Of a DNA stretch of 64,000 bases, positions 31,759-44,456 are shown piece after piece. The translations under genes and the position numbers were made by a program. This DNA comes from Rhynchopus sp. YZ270_cl-10 (Eukaryota; Euglenozoa; Diplonemea; Diplonemida; Diplonemidae). The stretch is from NCBI GenBank assembly GCA_964035575.1, contig OZ037873.1:372001-436000 (forward strand), in the 5' to 3' direction. Position 1 is the first letter of the stretch, and each line of letters opens with the position of its first letter. Below the pieces are notes generated by a model. That model had not been told where the DNA came from and searched no databases. It saw only the letters and a program-made list of their open reading frames with translations.

Positions 31759-33984
31759 CTCATCCGTTTTAACGCGTCCGTTTCAACGCGTCCGTTTCAA
31801 CTCGTCCGTTGCAACGCGTAGGTTGCAACGCGTCCGTTTCAACGCGTTCGTTTCAACGCGTCCGTTTCAACGCGTCCGTTTCAACGCGTTAGTTTCAACG
31901 CGTTCGTTTCAACGCGTTCGTTTCAACTCATCCGTTTTAACGCGTCCGTTTCAACGCGTCCGTTTCAACTCGTCCGTTGCAACGCGTAGGTTGCAACGCG
32001 TCCGTTTCAACGCGTTCGTTTCAACGCGTCCGTTTCAACGCGTTCGTTTCAACGCGTTCGTTTCAACGCGTTCGTTTCAACGCGTCCGTTTCAACGCGTT
32101 CGTTTCAACGCGTCCGTTTCAAAGCGTCCGTTTCAACGCGTTCGTTTCAAAGCGTCCGTTTCAACGCGTTCGTTTCAACGCGTTCGTTTCAACGCGTTCG
32201 TTTCAAAGCGTCCGTTTCAAAGCGTTCGTTTTAACGGGTCCGTTTCAACGCGTCCGTTTCAACGCGTTCGTTTCAAAGCGTCCTTTTCAAAGCGTTAGTT
32301 TCAACGCGTTCGTTTCAACGCGTCCGTTTCAACGCGTTCGTTTCAACGCGTCCGTTTCAACGCGTTCGTTTCAACGCGTCCGTTTCAACGCGTTAGTTTC
32401 AACGCGTTCGTTTCAACGCGTTCGTTTCAACGCGTCCGTTTCAACGCGTTCGTTTCAACGCGTCCGTTTCAACTCGTCCGTTTCAACGCGTTCGTTTCAA
32501 CGCGTTCGTTTCAAAGCGTCCGTTTCAAAGCGTTCGTTTTAACGGGTCCGTTTCAACGCGTCCGTTTCAACGCGTTCGTTTCAAAGCGTCCGTTTCAACG
32601 CGTCCGTTTCAACGCGTTAGTTTCAACGCGTTCGTTTCAACGCGTTCGTTTCAACTCGTCCGTTGCAACGCGTAGGTTGCAACGCGTCCGTTTCAACGCG
32701 TTCGTTTCAACGCGTTCGTTTCAAAGCGTCCTTTTCAAAGCGTTAGTTTCAACGCGTTCGTTTCAACGCGTCCGTTTCAACGCGTTCGTTTCAACGCGTC
32801 CGTTTCAACGCGTTCGTTTCAACGCGTTCGTTTCAACGCGTCCGTTTCAACGCGTTCGTTTCAACGCGTTCGTTTCAAAGCGTCCTTTTCAAAGCGTTAG
32901 TTTCAACGCGTTCGTTTCAACGCGTCCGTTTCAACTCGTTCGTTTCAACGCGTTAGTTTCAACACGTCCGTTTCAACGCGTTCGTTTCAACGCGTTCGTT
33001 TCAACGCGTCCGTTTCAACGCGTTCGTTTCAACGCGTCCGTTTCAACGCGTAGGTTTCAACGCGTCCGTTTCAACGCGTTCGTTTCAACGCGTCCGTTTC
33101 AACGCGTAGGTTTCAACGCGTCCGTTTCAACGCGTTCGTTTCAACGCGTCCGTTTCAACGCGTCCGTTTCAACGCGTTCGTTTCAACGCGTCCGTTTCAA
33201 CGCGTCCGTTTCAACGCGTCCGTTTCAACGCGTTCGTTTCAACGCGTCCGTTTCAACGCGTTCGTTTCAACGCGTTAGTTTCAACGCGTTCGTTTCAACG
33301 CGTCCGTTTCAAAGCGTCCGTTTCAACGCGTTCGTTTCAACGCGTTCGTTTCAACGCGTTCGTTTCAAAGCGTTCGTTTCAACGCGTCCGTTTCAAAGCG
33401 TCCGTTTCAACGCGTTCGTTTCAACGCGTTCGTTTCAACGCGTTCGTTTCAACGCGTTCGTTTCAAAGCGTTCGTTTCAACGCGTTCGTTTCAACGCGTC
33501 CGTTTCAACGCGTCCGTTTCAACGCGTTCGTTTCAACGCGTCCGTTTCAACGCGTTCGTTTCAACGCGTTCGTTTCAACGCGTTCGTTTCAAAGCGTTCG
33601 TTTCAACGCGTTCGTTTCAACGCGTCCGTTTCAACGCGTCCGTTTCAACGCGTTCGTTTCAACGCGTCCGTTTCAACGCGTTCGTTTCAACGCGTTCGTT
33701 TCAAAGCGTTCGTTTCAACGCGTCCGTTTCAAAGCGTCCGTTTCAACGCGTTCGTTTCAACGCGTTCGTTTCAACGCGTTCGTTTCAAAGCGTCCGTTTC
33801 AACGCGTCCGTTTCAACGCGTCCGTTTCAACGCGTCCGTTTCAACGCGTTCGTTTCAAAGCGTCCGTTTCAAAGCGTCCGTTTCAAAGCGTTAGTTTCAA
33901 CGCGTCCGTTTCAACGCGTCCGTTTCAACGCGTTCGTTTCAACGCGTTAGTTTCAACGCGTTCGTTTCAACGCGTTCGTTTCAA
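31759..33984 (+). repeat. S14 satellite array 3
   Basis: About 159 monomers, near-identical to array 2 with small internal deletions. Confidence 0.97.
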
Positions 33985-34673
33985 TTTAGTTTTGCTAATC
34001 CTTAACACTCCCTATTGATCGTGGTTGATGTATGCAAAGATCTGAAAAGAAACGAACAGATTCCCACGAACATGTGTCAACGACACAACCAACACAACGC
34101 TACCGATGTGTGCGCAACGATCTGAACGCAACGAACGTAACCAACCGAACACAACCAACGTATCTCATCCAACACAACGGAACCGATGCGTGCGTCACTA
34201 TCTGTACGCAACGAACGTAACCAACCGAACACAACCAACGCAACGCAACCGCTCCATACGTTGCGCTCTGTACGTAACGATCTCTACACAACGAACGCAA
34301 CGCATGCAACCGCATGCAACACTACGTAACCTATGTGTACGTAGCGATCTGTATGCAACGAACGCTACGTAACGAACGCAACGCAACCAACGCAACGAGT
34401 GGTTACAAACCCCCACGCATGGTTCTCACACCGCGTTGGCACGTTTCCCAAGCCGCAAACCCGGTTACCTGCCTGAAAAACCGTGTTTTTGGCCAAAACG
34501 CCTGTTTTCCCTGTAGAATCCTTAAGAATCCTTAAGGAACGCACGGTTCCTAAGGCATTTTACACGTAAACTCGCGACACGAAAATAGGAATTAAAAACT
34601 AATCTCTCAGCGATCTGATTTAGTAAGAACTCGATTTTTGGCCCTATCTTTCCAATGCCGAAAAAATCTTACA

Positions 34674-35873
34674 TTTAGTTTTGCTAATCCTTAACACTCC
34701 CTATTGATCGTGGTTGATGTATGCAAAGATCTGAAAAGAAACGAACAGATTCCCACGAACATGTGTCAACGACACAACCAACACAACGCTACCGATGTGT
34801 GCGCAACGATCTGAACGCAACGAACGTAACCAACCGAACACAACCAACGCATGTCATCCAACACAACGGAACCGATGCGTGCGTCACTATCTGTACGCAA
34901 CGAACGTAACCAACCGAACACAGCCAACGCAACGCAACCGCTCCATACAAGGCTCTGATGAGGCCCAGGCCTCCCGGCCGGGAGGCCCGGCCTCCCAGGC
35001 CTCCCGGCCTCCCAAAAAAAAAATTTTTTTTCCGGTGACATCTGCGGAACTTTTTTTTTTTTTTTCCTTAGGAAAAATTTTCGGGTACTTAGCAAAATTC
35101 GGCAAAAAAATATGGATTTTGCTTACGTCGCTACTGGACCGTCTGTGGTGGTTTTTTTTGGATTTTTTTTTTTGGATTTTTTTTTCCGAAATCGCCCGCT
35201 CCCAAAAAAAAATTTTTTTTTTTTTTTTGGTGAAAAATTTTGTGATGTCGAAAAAAAAAAATTTTTCTTGGGAGGCCGGGAGGCCTGGGAGGCCGGGCCT
35301 CCCGGCCGGGAGGCCTGGGCCTCATCAGAGCCTTGCTCCATACGTTGCGCTCTGTACGTAACGATCTCTACACAACGAACGCAACGCATGCAACCGCATG
35401 CAACACTACGTAACCGATGTGTACGTAGCGATCTGTATGCAACGAACGCTACGTAACGAACGCAACGCAACCAACGCAACGAGTGGTTACAAACCCCCAC
35501 GCATGGTTCTCACACCGCGTTGGCACGTTTCCCAAGCCGCAAACCCGGTTACCTGCCTGAAAAACCGTGTTTTTGGCCAAAACGCCTGTTTTCCCTGTAG
35601 AATCCTTAAGAATCCTTAAGGAACGCACGGTTCCTAAGGCATTTTACACGTAAACTCGCGACACGAAAATAGGAATTAAAAACTAATCTCTCAGCGATCT
35701 GATTTAGTAAGAACTCGATTTTTGGCCCTATCTTTCCAATGCCGAAAAAATCTTACACTTTGGCGCCTCTGCGAGAAATGTCATTTTTTGGGGTACCCCG
35801 TCGGGGGTGCCAAGGGGTGGGGGGGTACGCCACAAAAGCAACCTTAAAAACCTTAACACAGAGTGTTAAGGAA
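34674..35873 (+). mobile_element. K-type element inserted in K copy 3
   Basis: It inserts in K at tcttaca (before) and ctttggcgcc (after, found at 36679); K copy 1 has the unbroken site at about 14300. It ends in the AGA-loop hairpin and is itself interrupted by a 388-bp TIR element. Confidence 0.8.
34948..35335. mobile_element. 388-bp TIR element, 7-bp target duplication
   Basis: Ends are caaggctctgatgaggccca and its complement; flanks are ctccata at 34941-34947 and 35336-35342. The empty site gcaaccgctccatacgttgc is present in every other K copy. The subterminal arms are built of ggcctcccgg words; the centre is A/T-rich with long A-then-T runs. No coding frame. Confidence 0.9.
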
Positions 35874-36678
35874 TTTAGTTTTGCTAATCCTTAACACTCC
35901 CTATTGATCGTGGTTGATGTATGCAAAGATCTGAAAAGAAACGAACAGATTCCCACGAACATGTGTCAACGACACAACCAACACAACGCTACCGATGTGT
36001 GCGCAACGATCTGAACGCAACGAACGTAACCAACCGAACACAACCAACGCATCTCATCCAACACAACGGAACCGATGCGTGCGTCACTATCTGTACGCAA
36101 CGAACGTAACCAACCGAACACAACCAACGCAACGCAACCGCTCCATACGTTGCGCTCTGTACGTAACGATCTCTACACAACGAACGCAACGCATGCAACC
36201 GCATGCAACACTACGTAACCGATGTGTACGTAGCGATCTGTATGCAACGAACGCTACGTAACGAACGCAACGCAACCAACGCAACGAGTGGTTACAAACC
36301 CCCACGCATGGTTCTCACACCGCGTTGGCACGTTTCCCAAGCCGCAAACCCGGTTACCTGCCTGAAAAACCGTGTTTTTGGCCAAAACGCCTGTTTTCCC
36401 TGTAGAATCCTTAAGAATCCTTAAGGAACGCACGGTTCCTAAGGCATTTTACACGTAAACTCGCGACACGAAAATAGGAATTAAAAACTAATCTCTCAGC
36501 GATCTGATTTAGTAAGAACTCGATTTTTGGCCCTATCTTTCCAATGCCGAAAAAATCTTACACTTTGGCGCCTCTGCGAGAAATGTCATTTTTTGGGGTA
36601 CCCCGTCGGGGGTGCCAAGGGGTGGGGGGGTACGCCACAAAAGCAACCTTAAAAACCTTAACACAGAGTGTTAAGGAA
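35874..36678 (+). mobile_element. Intact K-type element, 805 bp
   Basis: Complete K: leader tttagttttgctaatcc, core with degenerate satellite words, trailer with a ggggtacc/ggtgccaagggg region, ending in the AGA-loop hairpin and AA. It lies at the right junction of the preceding K element, before cttt, so it reused the same target. Confidence 0.85.
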
Positions 36679-38502
36679 CTTTGGCGCCTCTGCGAGAAAT
36701 GTCATTTTTTGGGGTACCCCGTCGGGGGTGCCAAGGGGTGGGGGGGTACGCCACAAAAGCAATTTAGTTTTTTTTGGCAATCCTTAACACTCCTGGCTGG
36801 TGTGGTTGATAAACGCAACCGAACACCACGAAACGGATCCGCTCTATACGTTACGATCCGTATGCAACCAACGCATGCAACGCAACGCAACCGATGCGTA
36901 CGTAGCGATCTGTATGCAACGAACGCAACGCATACAACGCAACGCAACCGATGTGTACGTTACGATCTGTATGCAACGCACGCAACGCAACCGATGTGTA
37001 CGTAGCGATCTGTATGCAACGAACGCAACGCATACAACGCAACGCAACCGATGTGTACGTTACGATCTGTATGCAACGAACGCAACGCATGCAACGCAAC
37101 GCAACCGATGCGTACGTTACGATCTGTATGCAACGAACGCAACGCATACAACGCAACGCAACCGATGTGTACGTTACGATCTGTATGCAACGAACGCAAC
37201 GCATGCAACGCAACGCAACCGATGTGTACGTTACGATCTGTATGCAACGCACGCAACGCAACCGATGTGTACGTAACGATCAGAACGCAACGAACGCAAC
37301 GCAACCGATGTGTACGTTACGATTTTTTTTTTTTTTTTTTCTCTTTGGCCTTTAGTGGTCTTTTTATTGCGATAGGTTAGTACACAATGAACAAAAAGCA
37401 AGGTGGGCGCACCACTCAAACAAAATGAACAGAACACAAAAGGTGGGCACTGCCCAGGGTATCTCATTACACCTCCCCTGACGTTGGTCTCCTGCTTGCT
37501 TGAGAGGCCGGGGAATCACTTTGGAGTCAAACAACTCGTACGCGAGGATACCTCCCCTAAAACTGGAAAATACAAATGGAGTGGTGCGCGCAGTAATGTA
37601 AGCGGTGTCGTGGCGTGCTTAGCCAAAGGTATACGCTTAAAAGTCACTCAAAAAAAAAAAAAAAAAAAAAATAAAAGGGAATATGCATTGTGTAAGTATA
37701 ACTAGTGTGTATTTGAGTTGACGGTCTTGAAAACACTTCGCTGGCTGGTGTGTCAAACGGTATGTGTATGGTTTGCACGTAACGCTCTACGTATACGATA
37801 CACAGAACGCTATGCATAAGCGATACACGGTTCGTGTGCGGCGTAACGCATGCAACGAACGCAACGCATACAACGCAACGCAACCGATGTGTACGTAGCC
37901 ATCTGTATGCAACGAACGCAACGCATACAACGCAACGCAACCGATGCGTACGTAGCGATCTGTATGCAACGAACGCAACGCATGCAACGCAACGCAACCG
38001 ATGCGTACGTAGCGATCTGTATGCAACGAACGCAACGCAACCGATGCGTACGTAGCGATCTGTATGCAACGAACGCAACGCAACCGATGCATACGTAGCG
38101 ATCTGTATGCAACGAACGCAACGCATGCAACGCAACGCAACCGATGCGTACGTAGCGATCTGTATGCAACGAACGCAACGCATGCAACGCAACGCAACCG
38201 ATGCATACGTAGCGATCTGTATGCAACGAACGCAACGCATGCAACGCAACGCAACCGATGCGTACGTAGCGATCTGTATGCAACGAACGCAACGCATGCA
38301 ACGCAACGCAACCGATGCATACGTAGCGATCTGTATGCAACGAACGCAACGCATGCAACGCAACGCAACCGATGCGTACGTAGCGATCTGTATGCAACGA
38401 ACGCAACGCAACCGATGCGTACGTAGCGATCTGTATGCAACGAACGCAACGCATGCAACGCAACGCATGCAACAAACGCAACCGATGCATACGTAGCGAT
38501 CT

Positions 38503-38538
<36 letters not shown>

Positions 38539-41089
38539 CTCTTTGGCCTTTAGTGGTCTTTTTATTGCGATAGGTTAGTACACAATGAACAAAAAGCAAG
38601 GTGGGCGCACCACTCAAACAAAATGAACAGAACACAAAAGGTGGGCACGGCCCAGGGTATCTCATTACACCTCCCCTGACGTTGGTCTCCTGCTTGCTTG
38701 AGAGGCCGGGGAATCACTTTGGAGTCAAACAACTCGTACGCGAGGATACCTCCCCTAAAACTGGAAAATACAAATGGAGTGGTGCGCGCAGTAATGTAAG
38801 CGGTGTCGTGGCGTGCTTAGCCAAAGGTATACGCTTAAAAGTCACTCAAAAATAAAAAAAAAAAATAAATAAATAAATAAAAGGGAATATGCATTGTGTA
38901 AGTATAACTAGTGTGTATTTATATGGGGCGGTGTGGAAAGTGAAACGTAAGGCAGCAAATAGGGTACACACAGCTCGCCCCCATCACACGCTTTCCCCCT
39001 TTCATATCCCAAGATAGCACCCAGGGCGCAATCGATTTTAACATCAACAAAATGCAGTGACTGGTGTGTTTGTGTGTCTTTAGGGGCGAGGGGGCGGGCA
39101 GAGTGAGAGGCAGGCATCTGTGGCAGTCGCAAACCCCCACCAGGAGCCCTGATCTCTTAGGTAGGTTTGTGTTGTGGCGGCGTACACGATTTGCCCTTGT
39201 TGGGGTGTTGGTGGCGTACTTTTGGGGCATGTGGCTCGTGTTATTACCTATGAGACTCGGACACCCAGCAGAGGCGCAACTTCCACTTCAGGTACCCATC
39301 GCTCTCCCCACCCCTCCTCCCCTTGTCGTCGCATTTGCCTGTGCCGCAATCGGGTGTGCTTAGGGTACTACATCGGGCCACGGGCAGGGGCTGAGTCTGG
39401 GGGTTGTCGTGGCAGAAAAATAAACTAGTGAGTAGGGCACGAGTAGTACGTTCCCACATTGCGTAACGTATCTTACTTGCATATGGGGATAAGGGGGGTT
39501 AAATGGTAGTACAGGTGGCTCGCATCGGGGGTGTCGCTACGCACCCGTCTACTTTACAGTGACTGCTGCCGAAAATAAAAAGGTGGGAGGTTACAGGGGC
39601 GCGGTACCCACTGGCGCCTCCCCGCAAGGTGTTGATAGCGACAGGTTGTTTCAGTTTGCAATTGCGAAAAAAAATATTTTAAAATAAAACATTTTCTTTT
39701 TAAAAATTAAAATTTGAGTTATTAAAGTTTTGTTTTGTTACAAATTGTAGAAGTGTGTGTCACTACCCGTGGGGGGGAAGTTTGGGGCTACTGCGGTTGA
39801 CATAGTGTCCCATAAGAGTGTGCTGTTGTTTTCGCTAGTAGCGTACCTGGTGGAGCATGCAAGGTGGCCTAGTAGACTCCTACGCAGCTTCACCGGCACG
39901 TGTGTATTGTGTAAAGGGGGAAGGGTGAGGTGGGGGTATTAATTAGGGGAGTTGGGGAATTTGGGATTTTGGTGGGCGGGAAGAACGTCCGTATGGTAAG
40001 ACGCGCCGCACGCCTCTTTGGGCACATGTAGTGTTTGTGTGTGCATGTGCTTGCATGTTTAGTCATAAGGGGGGTTTTGATGGTTGTGTTGGTAGCTCGC
40101 ATCGGGGGTGTCGCTACGCACCCTTTCACCTAACAGTAATTGCTGCCGTAAAAGAAAAATAAATGATAAATGAAAAAGAGGAGGTTACCAGAGCGCGGTA
40201 GACACTGGCGCCTCCCCTCGAGGTGTTTGGTTGCGACAGAAAAGGTTACATTTTGCATTTTAAAAGTTTCAAAAGAGGATAAGGTGTGAGCAGTTAAAGT
40301 AAAAGTGTGGGTCACTACCCTTTGAAGGGGAACAATGGGGTAACTGCAGCGCGGTAGTCGCTGGTGACCCTCAAGATTGTGTTGTTGTTTTGACAGGCAG
40401 CGTAATCGGTGGAAAATGCAAGGTGGCCGGGTAGACCCCTAAGCAGCTTCACCGGCACGTGCGTATTGTGTAAAGGGGGAAGGGTGTGTTGGCAGTAATA
40501 AATAGGGGGGAATTGGGGCACGGGAAGAGCATTCGTAGGGTAGATGTGTGGTACACCTCCGTCCGCACATGTATAGTTTGCTTTAATTGATTAATGTACA
40601 GTCAGATGCTCCTAATCTACTTGTGTTTAACGACTGTTGACCTCCAAAAGAGCGGTAAATACATTGTGCTGTGGTACAGAGAGTGTAGGGAGTGGCGGCA
40701 TAAAAAGGGGATAACTAGGTGCATAAAGAAGCGTCCGCTGGGTAAAATGTGGAGTACGCCTCTCTGGGCGTACTTCGAGTGCGGAGGGACCTGGGGCTTC
40801 AATAGCGAGAGAGAATTATGCATCAGGGATTTCTACGGTGTGAGAAGTGTGGTAGAGATGTGGAAAAATGGGTAGGGGGAACGCTGAATGAGCGAACGAA
40901 AGGCTTTTGATTGGGTAACATGTGGGGAAAGACAGCAGAAAAGCAACAAAATACCCGTTGTAAATAGGGGGACATGAATAACACGCTTGTTGTCAGGGGC
41001 TAGCAGCGCGACGTAAGTCGTACTGCAGCCTATGACACAAGATTAAACACAGAACATAATAATATTAATCAACAACAACTCAGTCACGA
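38539..41089 (-). other. LINE 3'UTR
   Basis: No convincing coding frame. It contains an A-rich run (about 38847-38880) and a diverged tandem duplication further upstream. 38539-39574 is the part found as truncated copies elsewhere. Confidence 0.7.
39521..40600 (-). repeat. Two diverged direct repeats of about 560-575 bp in the LINE 3'UTR
   Basis: Shared landmarks are cgcatcgggggtgtcgctac (39521 and about 40098), actggcgcctcccc, and cagcttcaccggcacgtg (39888 and about 40446). Weak likeness extends into 39440-39520, suggesting a third, older unit. Confidence 0.8.
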
Positions 41090-43426
41090 CTAACTACCGT
41101 TACGGAGGTACTCCTCAAGCGGGCCAGGCAGGAAACTCTCGCTGACGAGGTACTTCAGGGCGGTCGCCGGCTCTCGCATGAGGAGGGTATGGAGGTCCGG
41201 GAGGCTTTCGCTACACGTTTGTCGGCAGGAGAAGAACAGGTGCTTCAGGGTGCAGGGCTTGTCGCATCGCAGGCATGTGGCAGTGTTCGACGAGGTGCGG
41301 AAGTCGAACGTTAGCTGGTTGCTGCCAGCTCGGAGGCTGCGGATGGTGGTTTCCCCCCTGCGGGTGAGGTCCGTGCAGTGGACGGGAGGTTGCAGCACCG
41401 CTACGTCCGCTCCGGCCTTCCTGGCGTACACCGTGTTCGTGCCGGGCTGCTCGACGGAAGGGGTGTTCGCCAGGTGACGTCTCGCACATGATCTGGCGGC
41501 AGAGAAGGACAGGCCAGGGCTCTGCACCATCTTGGTGCCTTCTGCGGCCGCAGCGTCAGCAGCATCATTGCCCAGGACCTGCACATGCGAGGGGACGTAG
41601 TGCAGTATTAGGTTTATGTTGTTGCCGGCAAGCCGGTGTAGTCCTTTCCAGAGTTTGTGTTCGAAGTCCTCTCTGGCCTTCTTGGGACCGCTCTCTAGCG
41701 CACGCAGGGACGATTGCGAGTCTGTGAGGATGGCGCAGGTGGCCCCAGGGGTTGCTTTGTCAAAGAGAAGGTCAATGGAGTGGCCTATGGCGATCATTTC
41801 GGCTTGAAAGCTGCTTGCGCCGGTGCCGGCCCCGTAGGAGAAGGAGCAGTTGGGTTCTCGCATCTCGGGGAGCTTGTACAGCACTACCCCAGCACCCCCG
41901 CTTTTGCCCTGGACAGAGCCGTCGGTGTAGGCGTGCCATTCGCAGGGGGGAAGGCGTTGGAGGGCCTCCTCTGTGAGGAGCAGGAATTTTTCGTCATCTG
42001 GCTCAGGGTCGGAGCGGCGTATCCCAGGTATCGTGGCGGTGATACTTAGGCGGGGCAGTACGTCACTCCAATACCACGGGTCTACAGGCAGGTGACGCTG
42101 CATATCTGCCATATGCACCCCAGGTCTGCGGAACTCCTTGTGTGCCTCGGAGGAGAGTCGCTGGGCGGCGGAGAGCCAGTTGTTGAGCGTGAGGGAGGCG
42201 GAGGTGTAGCCGCAGGCCGCTTTCCCTGGCGTGTCGGTGTGACGCCGAAACAACTCGAACGCAGTTACGGCGTCCAATCGCATCAGGTCCACTATCGGGG
42301 TCAGGCGTGCCTCCCACAGCAATTTGGCGCGAGACGTAGGCAAAGGACATCCGGTGATGATACGCGCCGCGGCGTTGTGTTCGGCCTCCAGCTTGTCCAT
42401 CAGGTGTGTTGACAGCTGTGGACCGTATATGCCAAGAGCATAGCGGATCAGGGGAAGTACGTATGTGAGATAGGTGGTGCGGAGGGTGTGTGTGTTAGCT
42501 CCCCACGTGGTTCCAGACAACATCTTCATCAGACCGAGCCTTTTTTGCACCCTGGTGATGACTGCGGTGGTGTGTGCCTCCATCGTCAAGGACGGATCCA
42601 GCGTCAATCCCAGGTATTTGGGTGTGGCGGAGTAGGGCACCCGAATACCGTTCCTCAGCCAAAGTTCTGTGTCGGCCGCTAACGGGTACTTGTTGAGGAC
42701 GTTTCTTGTGCCGAAGAAGGTGAAGACGGTCTTTGTGCTGGAGAGGCGCATTCCGAGTGGCTCCATCGCCGCTGTGACACGGTTGATGACCGCTTGCGCC
42801 AATTCTTGCACTTCCCCTAATGTTTCCCCTTGCACGGTGACTGCCATGTCGTCGGCGAAGAATGTGGGATATGTTGCACTGAGGTCGTCGAGCGCTTCCG
42901 CAACTTCGTCCATAGCAGCGAGGAAAAGGAGGGGTGACAGTACTGTACCCTGCGGTACTCCAGCTCTCATCACGTACTGCGCACTCTTTGCTCCATCCAC
43001 TGAAACACAGGCGGAGCGGTCACTGGTGAAGGCTTCAATCCAGTTGAGGTAGCGTGGTGGCAGGTGCTGCTTGTGCTTCAGCGCCTGGAGTATGCGCTTG
43101 CGAGACACAGTGTCGAACGCCTTTTCTACGTCGAAGAAGAGTGCGATGGTGGGGCGGTTCTTCCCCGCATTCACCCGCTGCATGAGCGCCGCGAGCTGGT
43201 CTATCGTGGAGAGACGACGGCGGAAACCTGCTTGTGTGCGGTGTGGGCCCCTGTACTGCGGCAGGTCCGGACTGTCTTGCATCTGGGTGATGCGGCACTT
43301 GACCATCTTCTCCAAGAGTTTGCAGACGTTGCTCGTAAGAGAGATGGGGCGGTACGACGCGGGGATGCTGGCGTCCTTCCCGTTCTTAGCGATGGGCACG
43401 ATGTTGCTCTGCAGCCACGATGTAGG
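41090..43426 (-). CDS. LINE ORF, C-terminal part: reverse transcriptase, RNase H and zinc knuckle
   Basis: About 778 residues to the stop at 41090, from PTSWLQSNIVPIAKNG onward. RT motifs: RPISLTSNVCKLLEKMV, motif A FFDVEKAFDTVS, motif B AGVPQGTVLSP, motif C FFADDMAV (F in place of the usual Y of YADD). After a thumb region comes RNase H with the full acidic set: AYTDGS, FQAE, LTDSQS and VPSHVQVLGND. The C-terminus has a CxxC...H...C knuckle (CLRCDKPC, LKHLFFSC), as in I/ingi-type LINEs. The frame seems intact to its stop. An apparent upstream extension to 43552 is read from the inserted TIR element, not the LINE. The missing preceding part lies at 53540-53851. No endonuclease domain remains. 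Confidence 0.9.
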   Translation of the reverse strand, partial: PTSWLQSNIVPIAKNGKDASIPASYRPISLTSNVCKLLEKMVKCRITQMQDSPDLPQYRGPHRTQAGFRRRLSTIDQLAALMQRVNAGKNRPTIALFFDVEKAFDTVSRKRILQALKHKQHLPPRYLNWIEAFTSDRSACVSVDGAKSAQYVMRAGVPQGTVLSPLLFLAAMDEVAEALDDLSATYPTFFADDMAVTVQGETLGEVQELAQAVINRVTAAMEPLGMRLSSTKTVFTFFGTRNVLNKYPLAADTELWLRNGIRVPYSATPKYLGLTLDPSLTMEAHTTAVITRVQKRLGLMKMLSGTTWGANTHTLRTTYLTYVLPLIRYALGIYGPQLSTHLMDKLEAEHNAAARIITGCPLPTSRAKLLWEARLTPIVDLMRLDAVTAFELFRRHTDTPGKAACGYTSASLTLNNWLSAAQRLSSEAHKEFRRPGVHMADMQRHLPVDPWYWSDVLPRLSITATIPGIRRSDPEPDDEKFLLLTEEALQRLPPCEWHAYTDGSVQGKSGGAGVVLYKLPEMREPNCSFSYGAGTGASSFQAEMIAIGHSIDLLFDKATPGATCAILTDSQSSLRALESGPKKAREDFEHKLWKGLHRLAGNNINLILHYVPSHVQVLGNDAADAAAAEGTKMVQSPGLSFSAARSCARRHLANTPSVEQPGTNTVYARKAGADVAVLQPPVHCTDLTRRGETTIRSLRAGSNQLTFDFRTSSNTATCLRCDKPCTLKHLFFSCRQTCSESLPDLHTLLMREPATALKYLVSESFLPGPLEEYLRNGS

Positions 43427-44268
43427 CAAGGCTACCAACGGGACCCCTGGATCAGGGGTCCCCAGGGGTCCCGGACCCCCAGTCTGGGGGTCCGGGACCC
43501 CTGGGACCCCTGGGTCCCCGGGGTCCCAAAAAATTTTTTTTGGCAAAGACATTTTTCAGCTGAAAAAAAAATTTTTTTTCGGCCCTGGGTTGGGTCCTGT
43601 GGCACCCAAAAATGCAAAAAAACGCACTTACGAGCACTTTTGAGCATCACATATTTATTCCACGGCTATTTTGTGTGTATACCGTACGTTTAGTATGGCC
43701 AGCGCCTTAGCAAAAAATCAAAAAATCTCAAAAAAAAAAATTTTTTTTTCGGGAAAATTTCGACCCCTGACCTGGGTTTTTGGGCACCAAAAAATGCAAA
43801 AAAAACGCAAAAATCGGGTGTTTTGACCATCTGTGGTTACACAAAACACACTTCTGTGTATAAGCCTACACCAATACAGTGGTTATACAAGGCGATTTTT
43901 GACCAAAAAAAAATTTTTTTTTTCGCCCAAAATTTGCCGTGGTACCTCATAAAATGGCCCAAAGAATCCAATGAAAACCTCAGATTGGGCAAATTATGAA
44001 AAAAATTTTCAAGTCAAATTTTCAGCCAAAATACGGCTATTTTGGTCATACCTTGTGTACTGAACTGGTCCCGAGGCCACAGGGACCGTGTAAGGGGCCA
44101 GCTTTTGGTGGCGAAAATTTCGCTAAGTACCCGGAAAAATCCCTAAGGAAAAAAAAAAAAAAAAATTCACGCAGGGTCACAAAAAAAATTTTTTTTTTTT
44201 TTTGACTTTTTCTGGGGGTCCCGGACCCCTGGGACCCCCGGGGTGTTGGGGTCCCGTTGGTAGCCTTG
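43427..44268. mobile_element. TIR element A (left end of composite)
   Basis: Terminal repeats are caaggctaccaacgggaccc and its complement. Subterminal arms are built from ggggtccc/gggacccc palindromes. The core is A/T-rich with five A-then-T runs spaced about 170-175 bp. No coding frame. About 95% identical to element B by eye. Confidence 0.85.
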
Positions 44269-44456
44269 CCTCGGGACGTTTACCCAGCAAATATGGGTCT
44301 AATTCCCAAGGCTACCAATCCGACTTAAACCGACTCAGTAGGGTCGGGTCGGCCGACCCAAACCTACCCAGCAAAAAAGGTCAAAAAATAGATGTCAATT
44401 TTGAGACACTTTTTTTCCAACTTTTTCCTTAGGGATTTTTCGGGTACTTAGCGAAA

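Noticed and set aside
40594-40875. 93-codon ATG frame on the plus strand
   Set aside because: It is antisense within the LINE 3'UTR, matches no known family and has no supporting context.
43427-43552. N-terminal extension of the LINE ORF to 43552
   Set aside because: It is read through TIR element A (proline/glycine-rich nonsense from gggacccc repeats). The true upstream part is at 53540-53851.
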